From Nigrospora sphaerica (taxonomy: Eukaryota > Ascomycota > Sordariomycetes > Amphisphaeriales > Apiosporaceae), in NCBI GenBank assembly GCA_018287875.1, contig JAGVVL010000018.1, forward strand, positions 1,480,501 through 1,544,500: a stretch of DNA of 64,000 nucleotides. Reading direction: 5' to 3'. This document shows, piece by piece, positions 20,618 through 31,407 of this stretch. The notes beneath the pieces are model-generated. The model saw only the letters and a program-made list of their open reading frames with translations, did not search any database and was not told the origin of the DNA. Every line of letters begins with the position of its first letter. Position 1 is the stretch's first letter. The translations under genes and the position numbers were made by a program.

Positions 20618-23159
20618 TCATAAATTGCCCTTGTAAGCAAGCGTCTTGATGTTGGGAGGAAGTATGTCACCGTCGTCGGATGGCGTTGCTCTGACGGACA
20701 GAATTGTCTCTCCAGCTGGGAGGATTTTATTCTTCGACCGGCTCTTTTCTTTGGGATGTATGAATCGCGATGTCATCGCAAATCGCAACATACCCGCCGG
20801 AGTCACCTCGTGCTGCACAATCATAAGCCACTTCATCCTAAAAACCCGCACCAGGGGAATACCCACCTCGTAAAGCTTATGAATCAGTGTCCCATGCATC
20901 ACAACCATGTCTCCATGACTCAGGGCAAAGGACATGACCGGGCTCTTGGTTCGAGCTTTGTTACCAGATACCGCCCCTATTGTCGTCTTCTTCTTGGGTC
21001 GGAAGCGCATTGTTGCTGGAGACCCAAGCGACAGTGTTGCGACTGTAGGACCTAGGTCCTCTTCGCCGTCGTCATGCCACTGGGAAGCCCGTTAGTAAGG
21101 AGTATGGCATAGGCCAGAAGCACCTACGCTGATGGAAGACTTCTCAAAGTATCCCAGCACCAGCAGCTCGTTAAAGTCCTGAGATGTGAGGGGCATTGAC
21201 TCTTCGACATGGCCAACTCCCTCTTTTTTTACGAGTTCTTTGACACGCGCCAAAACTCTCTCCTGTGCCCAGGTCAGTTGAGATAGGGATACCAGAACAG
21301 ATTGAGGCGCCTTGTCCAACGGGCTTGTCTCGACTTGAACACCAAACTTGTAATGAGCACCCTTTAGCAAATTGGTCAGCCCAGCGCGAGTATAAGGGGG
21401 CTGTGCGATCACCAAGAACTTACATAGTTGCAGATAAAGTGCGAAGTGAGTTCCTCTATCCTGCTTCCTGTGCACAGTTAGCACACAATGTCCACGAGGT
21501 TTGACCGGCTTTGCGCACCATGTGCCCGCGCTGCTGCTCTCTTGAGCGGCAACATATCCGGCAGCTCCTGTGAATGGTCTTGATCATTGTCCTTGACCTG
21601 ATCCTGGGGCTCGTTCAGTGGCTGCAATGCTCGGAATAAATCATCTGGCCCGTTTGGCAGTTCACAAAGGGCTCTTGTGGCAGCCATGTGAACAACAACT
21701 CCAATAGTTTCGCCGACCTCATTTGGCAGCTCGTAGACTGTGACCTTGTAACCGTCCAAATCCAGCTTCCACTCGCGGACCAAAGCCCCATTAGTCACAA
21801 ACTTCTTCCTTGAAGCCTTTTCCGTTTCGCTGAGCACATTGGAGATCGGATATGGTGCAAAGGGCACGGTATGCGTAAAGTCGCAGGCCTTGTTTTCGCA
21901 CACCCAACCACGCCACCATACTCGGCGACTGCAGCATCCGCACTTGGGACACACAATTCCCCTCTTGAAAGCTTCTTCTGTTCCGTAGCTCACTGTGGAG
22001 CCCGTTCTCAAGGTCGGCAGAGGCGGGGTCGCACGGCGGAGAGGAAGGAAGCTGCTTCGACTATTTCGCTCCAGAAGGAAAGTCTGACTATATGTAACTT
22101 GATCGGGAGGCACGGCCGGGTCGAAGATGAAATGCCGAGCGCATCTCTGGTTGCAACAGGCCCATCCTTGTGCATATATCTCTTTGCACTGCACACTGCA
22201 TTCGGTGCATGTGCGAACTGGGCATACGTGTTGTCCTACTGACACTGTGTCGTATGGCTCGCCCAGTGGATGCCACCACGGGGGGCCCGTGTATTCGAGG
22301 CTCTCGAGTCTGACCATCCACTCCTTGAGCCGCTGACCATTGGTGCCCAGCGTCACCTCGCTCCACAGGTCTGTGACTTGGAAGTAGCCCATCTCACAGA
22401 AGTTATGGGGTATGATTACTGGGAACTCTGGGTTCTTGGAGCCTAGGTACTGTCAGTCACGAATCACGGCTTGCGGGGACACGGGACACGAGTCTACCGA
22501 TTGCAAGATGGACAGCTCGCTTCGTTTCCATGGTGTTTCTAAAAGATTTGTACGAGGCATTCTGATCGTCGATGCTCTCCTGTCGCACCATTTCCCCAGT
22601 GTTGCGGTCTTTGACCCTCCCACCAGTCCTTTCACATACGAAGTTAGCTTCAGCTTAGCACATGATGGGGAATAACGACTTACACAGCAGTGATGACAAC
22701 ATCAGACGTGATCAGGGCTCTCGGCGACGATGCGCCATCAAGCATCATACCTATCACATGATTGTCGCGCGTATGGCAGGCTCCTTCGTGGTGTTTGATG
22801 TCGTCGATGGCATTTGCAAAAGCACCCCGCTTTTCGGCCCATGCTCTGGGTCTACCGATGGAATAAGGTTTGGATGGTTCGAAAGTACGAGTGTCTACAC
22901 TCCTGGATTCGGACTTGGAAAGCAGACCGTGGTCATCGACAAGCCCAAAGTCAGGGGCACAGGTTGGGAGACTAGTTGGGCTGGTGAGGGGCTGGGAAAC
23001 TTGCGGACTGTTGTCCAGGGCAAAGTCGGAAGCGGAAATGCCAGGTCCGATTGAGTTTGTTTCGGCAAGTCGTCTTTTGTGACTTCTCAATCTCTTTGCA
23101 ATTGGTTCTTCGGCCGGTTCAGTAGCTGCACGCTTCAAAACATTAGGCTTGTCTGCCAT
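20618..23159 (-). CDS. AlkB-type 2-oxoglutarate/Fe(II) dioxygenase with two Cys-rich blocks
   Basis: Seven minus-strand exons: 23159-22684, 22628-22498, 22442-21519, 21467-21424, 21361-21128, 21079-20867 and 20812-20618, about 738 aa. The N-terminus is disordered with basic runs (PIAKRLRSHKRR), probably nuclear. The middle holds two cysteine-rich blocks of similar layout, CPVRTCTECSVQC..GWACCNQRC and CPKCGCC..RGWVCENKAC, likely zinc ribbons. The C-terminal third is an AlkB fold: ICNYGAHYKFGV, the iron ligands in WHDDGEE (H605, D607), the third ligand H675 in LYEHEV, and R684-x5-R690 (LRFAMTSR) for 2-oxoglutarate. H675 follows E674 only if a 54 bp in-frame intron (20866-20813, GTGGGT...GTGCAG) is removed. 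The 51 bp intron 21518-21468 has a CTAAC branch site. AlkB enzymes remove alkyl groups from nucleic acids or proteins; the substrate here is unknown. The family call is strong; exon 2 is the least certain. Confidence 0.85.
20813..20866 (-). other. In-frame 54 bp intron inside the AlkB catalytic domain
   Basis: The reading frame stays open through this stretch, so a naive gene call would keep 18 extra residues. It starts GTGGGT and ends TGTGCAG. Removing it restores the LYEHEVTPAGMLRF motif with the third iron ligand in its usual place. Confidence 0.75.
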
Positions 23160-24073
23160 GGCGAATTATTCTGTAAGATGTATGGGAAGGCTCCGGTGTG
23201 GTTACGAGTTATATATACGGATGCCGGAGAGCCGTCTTCTTCAAGTAGCTCAGGCGACAGATGGGTCCATCATATGGAATAACTTGTCGCAGAACAACTT
23301 CATTCGTCACCGTTAAGGCGTGTGTTGCTGGTTCCCCTCACCAGGAAACACTTCGCAGGGGATAATTTTGGTGGCTGACCAAGGAAGGCGACTGCCGAGT
23401 AGCTTCACTGAGGCTGCCGGCGAGGGGGACCTTGTAGTAGGAGTACTCGTCGAAGGTGTCGACACGGTTTCTTGAAGAATGTCGGCGGCTGGTCGAAACA
23501 TTAGGAAGGTACGCCGCAGGGAAGGGTTTGTATTATCATTCAGGGTTTGGGCGACAAGTAGCCTCTCTAGCTACCAGCTGCTGGGATTCGAAGGAAAAGT
23601 GACGGTATCGATGGACGACTTGGTTAGTAGGGACTGTTGGCAGAGATGATACCGGCATATACGTGATGGAACAAATGCGGCTAAAGGTAGACGAATGGAT
23701 GTGATGGGAAGGGAGAGAAGTAATGTGGCGGAGGAAGGAGGAACATAGGTTGTAAAACGTTGAGGCTTATAGACTGGATGCGGTTGGCTTGACTCCCGTC
23801 GCGCAGCCCCGAGGAACAGGAAGAGATTTATTGCTCGGGAAAGGCATTAATTGGTTCGCCGTCGAACAGAGATTAGAGGTGGAGGGAGATGAAGAGGCGG
23901 CGGATGGCCACTTCTGGGAGATAGAACGGACCGCGATAATGGTGGAAACGGAGGGAATATGTGGGAACAGGACGTAGTAGAGAAGAGGGCAGGGAAGAGA
24001 GAACATTGAAATACGAAGCCACCAGTCCCCGGAGAAGGGCAATGGATGACGGGCAGCGAGAGATTGTAGGTGA

Positions 24074-24125
24074 ATGATTGCTGGTAGATGATTGCTGGTA
24101 TAGTTGAGGGTGGATGATTGCTGGT
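24074..24125. repeat. Three-copy 12 bp repeat (ATGATTGCTGGT)
   Basis: Exact copies at 24,074, 24,088 and 24,114, with diverged spacers. Seen directly. Confidence 0.7.
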
Positions 24126-25220
24126 GTATTCGGGAAAGGAATGAATGAGTAAAGAGATTCGGTTGTGGGCCAAAATGGAAGGGGTATCGCAGGACGGAAC
24201 AACCAAAAGAAGTGAAGTCACGATGCATGTGCCGGAAGGCAAGAGGAAGGAGCGTGTGATCAGCCCACAAAATCCTCTCTGGGAACAGTCTCGTTCCGTA
24301 ACTATGGGAAACGTCAGCTCAGCATGGATGCCCATATCGCGACTACGACAATTGACAGGGCTGGAGTCAGAGAGGTCTTGTAACGAGGCCCATATTGCTC
24401 TCAGTTACCTATTGGTGGCACATTCCAAGCCCACTCTGACACGTAGAGGTGCCGTAGCTAGTGTTTTCCAACTTTCCCATCGTGACAAGTGTCTTACGGT
24501 TGATTTTAACCAGGATTTGACACGGGGAATATATGTAGGCACGTATTGGGACCGAGTGATCAATACCACTGCGATGACGCTTCCTGAATGTTAGCACCAG
24601 TCGTCCTTCAATGCTAGCACCAGCCCAGTGCCCTTGCACGGACAAGATGGTAGAGCCGCAAGCCAACAATGACTGAACCATTTGAAAATGGATCCCAGCA
24701 AAATGTCCACCCAGCTGAATATGGGATATTCCCAGCGCTGTTACCGCGGTTGGTGTGATAGATAAGTATTGTACGAACAGGGTGAACTGGGCAAGGAGAG
24801 GGCCCGTTGCAACGACTACATAAAACACCACTATAGCCCTTATGTCTTAACAGCAATAGGATCCGCGGGGTAAGCCATCATTCGGTGGCACACTGGCGGT
24901 TTCCTGCTCGCAACTGTGACACATGGGGTAGGGAGCCTATGTTGTAGTAGCCGTGACGGCTTCATCACCGGCAACCCTCAACCCAAAAAATTAAGGGTGG
25001 CAAGTAGAGCACCATATGTAGGGGACAAAGAGTGAAGAGAGTTCGCCCAGAATAGTTGATCGAACTTGTGCACAAAATCGTGGCGCCGTTTTCATGCTAG
25101 AACAGTGAAAAAAAACCCTCAATGTCAACAAGGTCCAAGGAAGGCCGAGCCCCTGGACAGCTACCTCCGCGCTAAGAATCTTTCCGAGTTCAGACTATTC
25201 GAAGCCTGGGGACAGAGTCC

Positions 25221-25300
25221 TGATGTCCTCTGCACCAGCTGAATGTCCTCTGCACCAGCTGAATGTCCTCTGCGCCAGCTGAATGTCCTCCACTTCAGAT
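25221..25300. repeat. Four-copy 20 bp tandem repeat
   Basis: Unit GAATGTCCTCTGCACCAGCT: the two central copies (25,241 and 25,261) differ by one base; the outer copies are more diverged. Non-coding as far as can be seen. Confidence 0.85.
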
Positions 25301-28300
25301 GAGGGATCGGCCTGGGCGGCACAGGGACTCACGCGACCAAAAGTGTGTGGCATAACCGAGCCGTGGACCACAAGAATGCGAACGACAGCCTCAACAAAGG
25401 TTCGAGGGGCGAAAGGGGTGCCAGGGTCAGCAAATGAGCACCAGTGTCAGCAGTTAAGGTCCCAATAAACCCGCTGAATGCGACGTATCAACTGGGTAGG
25501 TAAATAGTTACTTGTAACCGATGAACACGCCAGTAGACCTTCGTAGATGATGGCAAAGCTCTCCCGGACAACGACTCATCAAATAGCTTGCTACGTCGTG
25601 CATTTTGACCGTTTGGAAAAGTCTGAATCATTGTCGTTTGGTATAGAAAGTGAAGTAGACTGTGTGTGCCAACGTGCAAGTCAGACGGCAATGCTGGGCT
25701 GGCAGTTGTTTCACAGCAAATGTTGAAGCGACAAGCAATTGAAGCTACAGTGGGCCTAGGTTGGATCAGCTCATTGCACGATCCTGACTGCCTTTAGGAA
25801 GGGATGGCCGCAACAGCTCACTCGGTTGCTGGGCCAGCTGGCTTTGGGGATCCGGAGGGGTGAAGGCACCCTATTACTCCCATAGCCACCTTCACACTGA
25901 CTAGTGGTCCAGTGCAAAAGGCGGCCGTGATCAGGGGCGCCGCGGGGTTGAAAAGTCTCGGGGTGTGGCACACCTTTGAACCGCCCGCCGGTAGGCCAGA
26001 ATGAGAATCCCAAGGAATCTCGCGAGGGGTCAAAATCTGTATCGGGTAGCCCGTCGCCTATGCTTGAAGCCCTGCCGGTGTAAGAGAAGGAGATTGGCCT
26101 GCCAGACAAGCCCAGGGGGCTGGTAAGCAATCCTTGCTCTCTCTGCCGTTTACTTCCCTTTCCACAGGCATTCTGTCGGCTTGCCCAAGCACCCGCCCGA
26201 GTCGGCAGGCGCTGGTCTGGTCCTGCCTTGCGTCAGTTCACCGCGCGCTTCGACGCGATAGGCCCCCGAGGCGTGAAGGTGCCACGAGATGCTCCGGCAT
26301 ATCTCGAGGCCCTTTGTTCGCTCCGCACCTCTGGTGCGCGGCGACTGTCCACGCGATAGCGCGCGCGGGGTTCCAGGCCTACCTCAGGCAGAGCCTGGCA
26401 GCCTGAATGCCCTATTTAGGGAGTTGGAGCTGGTCGCCACCCAGTCTTGCACTCCTCATGCGCACATGAGACACGGCGCAACCCCTGACAAGCTCCCCGT
26501 CGGCGATTTATTAAACCTTTTTTCATGCAGCCGGCCGTTTTCGACCTCGGTTCATCCGGTCACTTGGTGCCGGAAAAGCACCCAGTGGATTGATCACCCG
26601 CTCGCTTGGGACGAGAGCCAGTGAAAGCTTTCACCTATCTGGGTACCTAAATACCTAAGTACCAAGAGTTGGTACTTACTCCAAGTCGATCGAAACGAGA
26701 TGCCCGGCGGGTCAGGTAGTCTCATCCATCGGCTAGAAGTGTGCATGGCCGGCCCCGGTGGCCAACGTCGCAAAGCCGGAGGTTTAACATTTTGAAACCA
26801 GTCAGCCCTGTGTCTTCCTTCTTTACCCTCGTTTTCCATATCTATTCTATCGGACGGCGGCGCCATACGCATGATATGAAGCAAGGGGGTTCGACTACAG
26901 CGTGACCATGGATTCGCCTAACTCCGGTGCCCTACAAACCTATCTATTTCCGAAGTAGGTAGGTAAGTAGGTAGGAAGGTACACACTGACCTCGAAAAGT
27001 GAGATTGCCGGCTTACCCACAATTCCATGCTCATCCGACAAGCGGGCGAGCTGGAGCGTCGTATGGATTCCCCGCCGCCGGTTCCCTTGGATGGAACGGG
27101 TGGAACAGCCTGCCTGCAGGTACCCTGCATCTGCAGCCCCGGTTCGAATCGGACCCATGGAAATATCGCGCCGGTCTGGTTTCTCTCATGGTATTAAAGG
27201 ATGAAAAAATGCAACATGTTATGCCAGGGTTACGCTGGGGGACGGTCTTACAAGGCTTGCCTGCAGGTTGGGGCATTGGAATTGTCTCAACCTCTCTGTC
27301 CGACTACTGGACACGGTCACCAACAAATACCTAATGCCGCCCGTGATGATTATGCGAATTTTTAACCTCCCCCCCACCGTTCGGGTGAAGCGGAGCGGAT
27401 TTGCGGCTCTGATCCATCCAAGTGCATCTTCCTACCCTCTGGGCCGCTCCAGCCTACCTACTTCTCTACTTCTTATCTGTAGTACTTGGGAAGTACGTGC
27501 CTACTTCTTACCAGCATGCTTCCAACCCTCCTACCGATCCATTACACATACACAAAACATGGGAAGTAGCTTGTTCTGCGAACGCTCGCCGCTCGTTTGG
27601 CATACCCCTTGCGGTCCCGTCGGCAAGTGCATGATCCAAGCAAGAGGTAAGCAAAACCCGCATCTCATGGTGTTTTTGTTGCATTTGCCACTGCCGGCGA
27701 GGGCCCTCGACCATTCCCGTCGTTTCAGCAGATCGTGAGGGTGGATCCCCAATAGGAGGAGAGCTCCATTTGATTGCGCTCGTACGACTGCGAATTCCCG
27801 GCAGTTGGAGCTGGCTACTGGGGGGAAAGGGCTTCGATGGGCGTGCCCTATTTGATGGGCACCCCCCACTCTGCGGGACGTGATCAACGTTTGTGGGTGC
27901 CGGGGAGAAATGCGAAACGACCTAGCCAGCGTGTGCAGGAGTTGAGTTCGGTGGCAGCATAGAGGGGGAAGGGGGCGACACATCGGAGGGGGGAAGGAAG
28001 AGTGAGTGAAGGCTTCCGCCGCCGTCACCTGTCTAGGCGGATTGCAAGCCAAAGCGAAGAAGAGGCGAGGAGCCTGGGGCACGCGCGCAGCGGTTACTGG
28101 TATTAGCAGGTGGGAGTGAAGATGTGATGTACCTACCTGCATATGTACCCACCTACATGCTTCTACAAGCAGGTAAGTAAGTACTGTACGTGAAGGCACA
28201 GTCTAGAGAAAAAATGAGGGCGCCCCTACCCTGTACCACTCCACCACTTGGCCTGCCTACCGTGCGACTCAAAATACTTGCGGCAACACCCTCACCTAGA

Positions 28301-29730
28301 GGGGGGAACTTAGTATCTACGTATGTACCTAGAGTAAGGCAGGTGCGTCAAGAAAATGCATGCAACCCCCCGCTATCATCAGTCACCATCCATCCCAGGT
28401 TGGTGTGTCGTAGGCCCAATAGGCACTTGCAGACCGGCACCGTTTCGGAAACTAGACGGTTTGGGACCAAGGGATGGCCTTGTGTGGTTGCATCTCGCCC
28501 GCCGCGTGGCAGCAGGGATTCATCTCTCAGTCTCCTTGGTTTCTCCCCGGGAGCGTGGGAAGTGCGCACAGGGAAGCGATACGGGGAGAGCAGCCCAAAC
28601 TTCAATTATGAGGGGAGCTGCTGGTCCGTCTGCAAGGGCGTACGCTCCCCATGTCCTCCCATCGGAGGGTCAACCTGGAGGGATAGATGGTCTCCCATGG
28701 GGATGGAGCCTAAACCCACGTGCTGGGGGCACATGTATGATGGAGGAAATCCAAACCCGCCAGCTTGGGGAGGGGGAGAACGGGGCCGACCCATTGGGTT
28801 TAGACGTCTTCAGCTCGCCATCAGGATGGAGCTGGGCTGTTGCTTGGGTACCATCCAGAAGGATCACGGGCCTGGGTACATATTTGCCCTGCAGTCCAGG
28901 AGACGCTGCACCCACGCTCGTATACGTCGCCTGAATGCACGCTTCGTACTTATCGTCTTTTCTTGGTACCCGCTCGGGGAGGGGATCCTCCCGTGGTGAG
29001 CCGCACCGGGTCCTTTCGGGGCGGGCGCACCCACCCAGGCGCGCCAGAAACGGACATGTAAGCCGCGATCACTACTAGCAAGCGTTGCAGACCGGCCCTC
29101 TCTCCAGCCTATTTGGTCCAGCCAAACCGGTGGCGGCGAGGCGCTCGCCGCCAGCCGACCACTCTGCGGCAAACTTCCCCGATTCGGCCGGTTCAGCTGC
29201 ATACCCTAAGTGTCTGAGCGATGGTGCCCGCAGCCTCAGCGCCCCCGAGAGCCTGCGCCCCTCATAAATAGCCCGCCGTAGCACCGTGACGGTCGCCGGG
29301 AGTATTGGCCGAGACGAGTATAGCGGCCCCTCGGTCGGATGGTTCATCCCTGAACCGTTCGAGTCTCAGCGTCCCAGCGAAGGTGGGCCGGTCGTAGAGA
29401 CCATGTGCAGAGAGGCGGAGGAGGAGGGGGTTTGCTTTGCAGAGAAACCTATACATCGGTTTCTCTCTTGAGAATCTAGGGCCGGAGAGGTACTGAGCTA
29501 CACGGTGGAGCGAGCCGGGTCGCCGTGGACTATGCCCAAACCCGGCCCCCCCGGCCCCCTCTCGATGGACGAAGGGGGCGCCTTAAAGAACCCGGCCGAG
29601 CCCATTTTCAGCCTCTCTATCGAACTTGGATTTGCTTCTGCGGTCTGCTGTGCGACGTCCGTGACGCAAGAAGCCTGTTCGGCCTTCGCTTCCCACAGAC
29701 CCGGACGACACCGTATGCACACGAGCAACC

Positions 29731-31407
29731 ATGGTCGGGTTTCTATATCTCCTGGCCACAGTCCCTGTTCTCTTCGGTGCGGCGACCCTGGCGACGGCCA
29801 GCCCCTTACAGGAGCCGCCAGTGACGAGGGCGACTTCTTCGCCGCTGGAGCTGCTGGACCAGCTTTCCATTTGTGCTGTAAGAGAGCCAAGACGACGCTT
29901 CTTGCTCTGTAGCCAGGCGACTGACCCGGCCCCAGCTCCAATGTATCATTGACCACGCGCCGACCGTCGGTTGCGGCTATCTCGACATCAACTGTCAATG
30001 TGCCAGTGAGCCGCTGTACGAGATTCTGGCCGGCTGTGTTGTGGAAAACTGCACCATCGAGGAGGCCATCGGTAAACGGCCCCGTGACCGCCTCGGACTC
30101 GATACACCATCACCCGTCACTAACACGAAGCCCAGGCCTTGCCAAAGTCGACGCACAGCAATGCAACCGGCCGAAAGATTCTCGCCTGCCCATGGTGGCG
30201 GGGAGTGCCATTGCCTCGGCCGTCGTCATATTCGGCGCCTACACCCTCCGTATGATCTCCCGCTTGACCATCACGAGATATTGCTGGTGGGACGACTTTT
30301 TCCACACCCTCTCCGTCGTATGTGCCCCGACTGCCGCCCTCGCCCTTACTAGCGCCTAACGGGATCTAAGATGTTTGTTATACCGATGACGGTCGTGGCC
30401 AACTTGCTCGCCACGCACGGTTTCGGAAAACACTTGTTTGAGATTGAAGCCGAAAACGCGCCCAAGCTGTGGAAGTGGTGTGAGTGCTCGTCCCTCATGC
30501 AGCAAAGGGGCGACCTGCGAAGCTGACCCGGACACGGCTCAAGTCTATATTGCGCAGATCCTCTGGGCGTTCAACATCCTCGCTCTCAAGATCTCCATCC
30601 TGTGCCTTTACCTGCGGCTCTTCCCCAGCAAACGTTTCCGGCTCCTGGTCATCGGGTCGCTGGCGGCGCTCGTCGCCGTGTCTCTCGCCCTCATCGGCCT
30701 CGACATCTTCCAGTGCTCTCCCATCTCGGCCGCCTGGACGCTACAGCACGGCGAGGCCAAGTGCGTGGACTTGGCCGCCGTCGCGCTCGCCAACGCGGGC
30801 GTTAACATCGGCACCGAGATAGCCATCCTCATCATCCCGCTGCCCATCCTGGTGACACTCAATCTCTCGGTTCGGAAAAAGGCCGAAGTCATCGCCTTGG
30901 TGATGCTGGGTGTCATGTAAGTCGGCCCGGCCCCGGCCCCAGCCCCCTTTCTGGGCGGTTCTTGCTCACAACCGGTCCAGTGTCATTGTCGTGGCGGCCG
31001 TCCGGATCCCGTCTCTCTTCACGCTCAAGCACCTCGTCGATACCACCTACACCAACGCGCCGGCGTTCCTGTGGACCTGCCTCGAGTCGACAGTGGCCCA
31101 CGTGTGTGCGGCGGCGCCGGCCGCGAAGCTTCTCTTCACCTCGGCTGCCACCAAGGTCACCAGCAGTTTCAAGGAGACGGGCTACGTGAGCTTCGGCGGC
31201 AACGAAGACAAGTCGAGCCGGCAGGGCACGAGGCGGACGGCGGCGGGGGACACCGCCGACCTGCAGCCCATCGACTTGGAGCCTCTGGAGCTGGGCCCCC
31301 TTCCGCCCACGGCCCAAGCCTTGGGACGAGAAAACCGCCGGGTCTCGCTCGGCTTCGGACGCATACGGGTCGACAGAGTGGTGGAAACTAAGTGGGAGCC
31401 GAAATGA
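29731..31407 (+). CDS. CFEM-domain Pth11-like integral membrane receptor
   Basis: Six exons: 29731-29877, 29936-30071, 30136-30317, 30371-30479, 30544-30916 and 30981-31407, about 457 aa; all introns GT-AG, 53-64 bp. The signal peptide (about 1-24, ending ATAS) starts at the ATG at 29731. The CFEM domain follows with all eight cysteines: C48, C52, C62, C69, C71, C83, C88 and C104 (GCGYLDINCQCAS, LAGCVVENC). Seven predicted membrane helices follow, with family landmarks YCWWDDFF, WKWFYIAQILWAFNILALKISILCLYLRLF, IFQCSPISAAW and VVAAVRIPSLF. The tail is cytoplasmic, charged and Pro-rich. CFEM-Pth11 receptors are fungal-specific GPCR-like proteins; in plant pathogens they sense surface cues at the plasma membrane. 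Ligand unknown. It stands alone in a gene-poor region. Confidence 0.93.

Larger units (their letters stand above)
23160..29730. other. Gene-poor 6.6 kb interval
   Basis: The longest stretch without a supported gene. The first part (about 23.2-25.8 kb) is visibly more A/T-rich than the flanks. It contains two small tandem repeats (24,074-24,125 and 25,221-25,300) and several TAGGTA-type motif runs (26,640-26,680; 26,950-26,985; 28,128-28,185). Open frames such as 27,531-28,199 minus and 28,190-28,999 plus start from non-ATG codons and resemble nothing. Degraded transposon sequence is possible, but I see no transposase or reverse transcriptase motif. Confidence 0.45.

Noticed and set aside
25771..26130. 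119 aa minus-strand frame
   Set aside because: It reads like random or repeat-derived translation; no domain could be named.
27130..27160. GGTTCGAATC string like a tRNA T-loop
   Set aside because: The flanks do not pair as a T stem and no acceptor or anticodon arm can be built around it. The similar string at 13,020 fails the same way.
27531..28199. 222 aa minus-strand frame
   Set aside because: Non-ATG start and no family-like motifs; overlaps TAGGTA-type repeats at its beginning.
28190..28999. 269 aa plus-strand frame in the gene-poor region
   Set aside because: Starts with GTG, has erratic composition and no recognisable domain.
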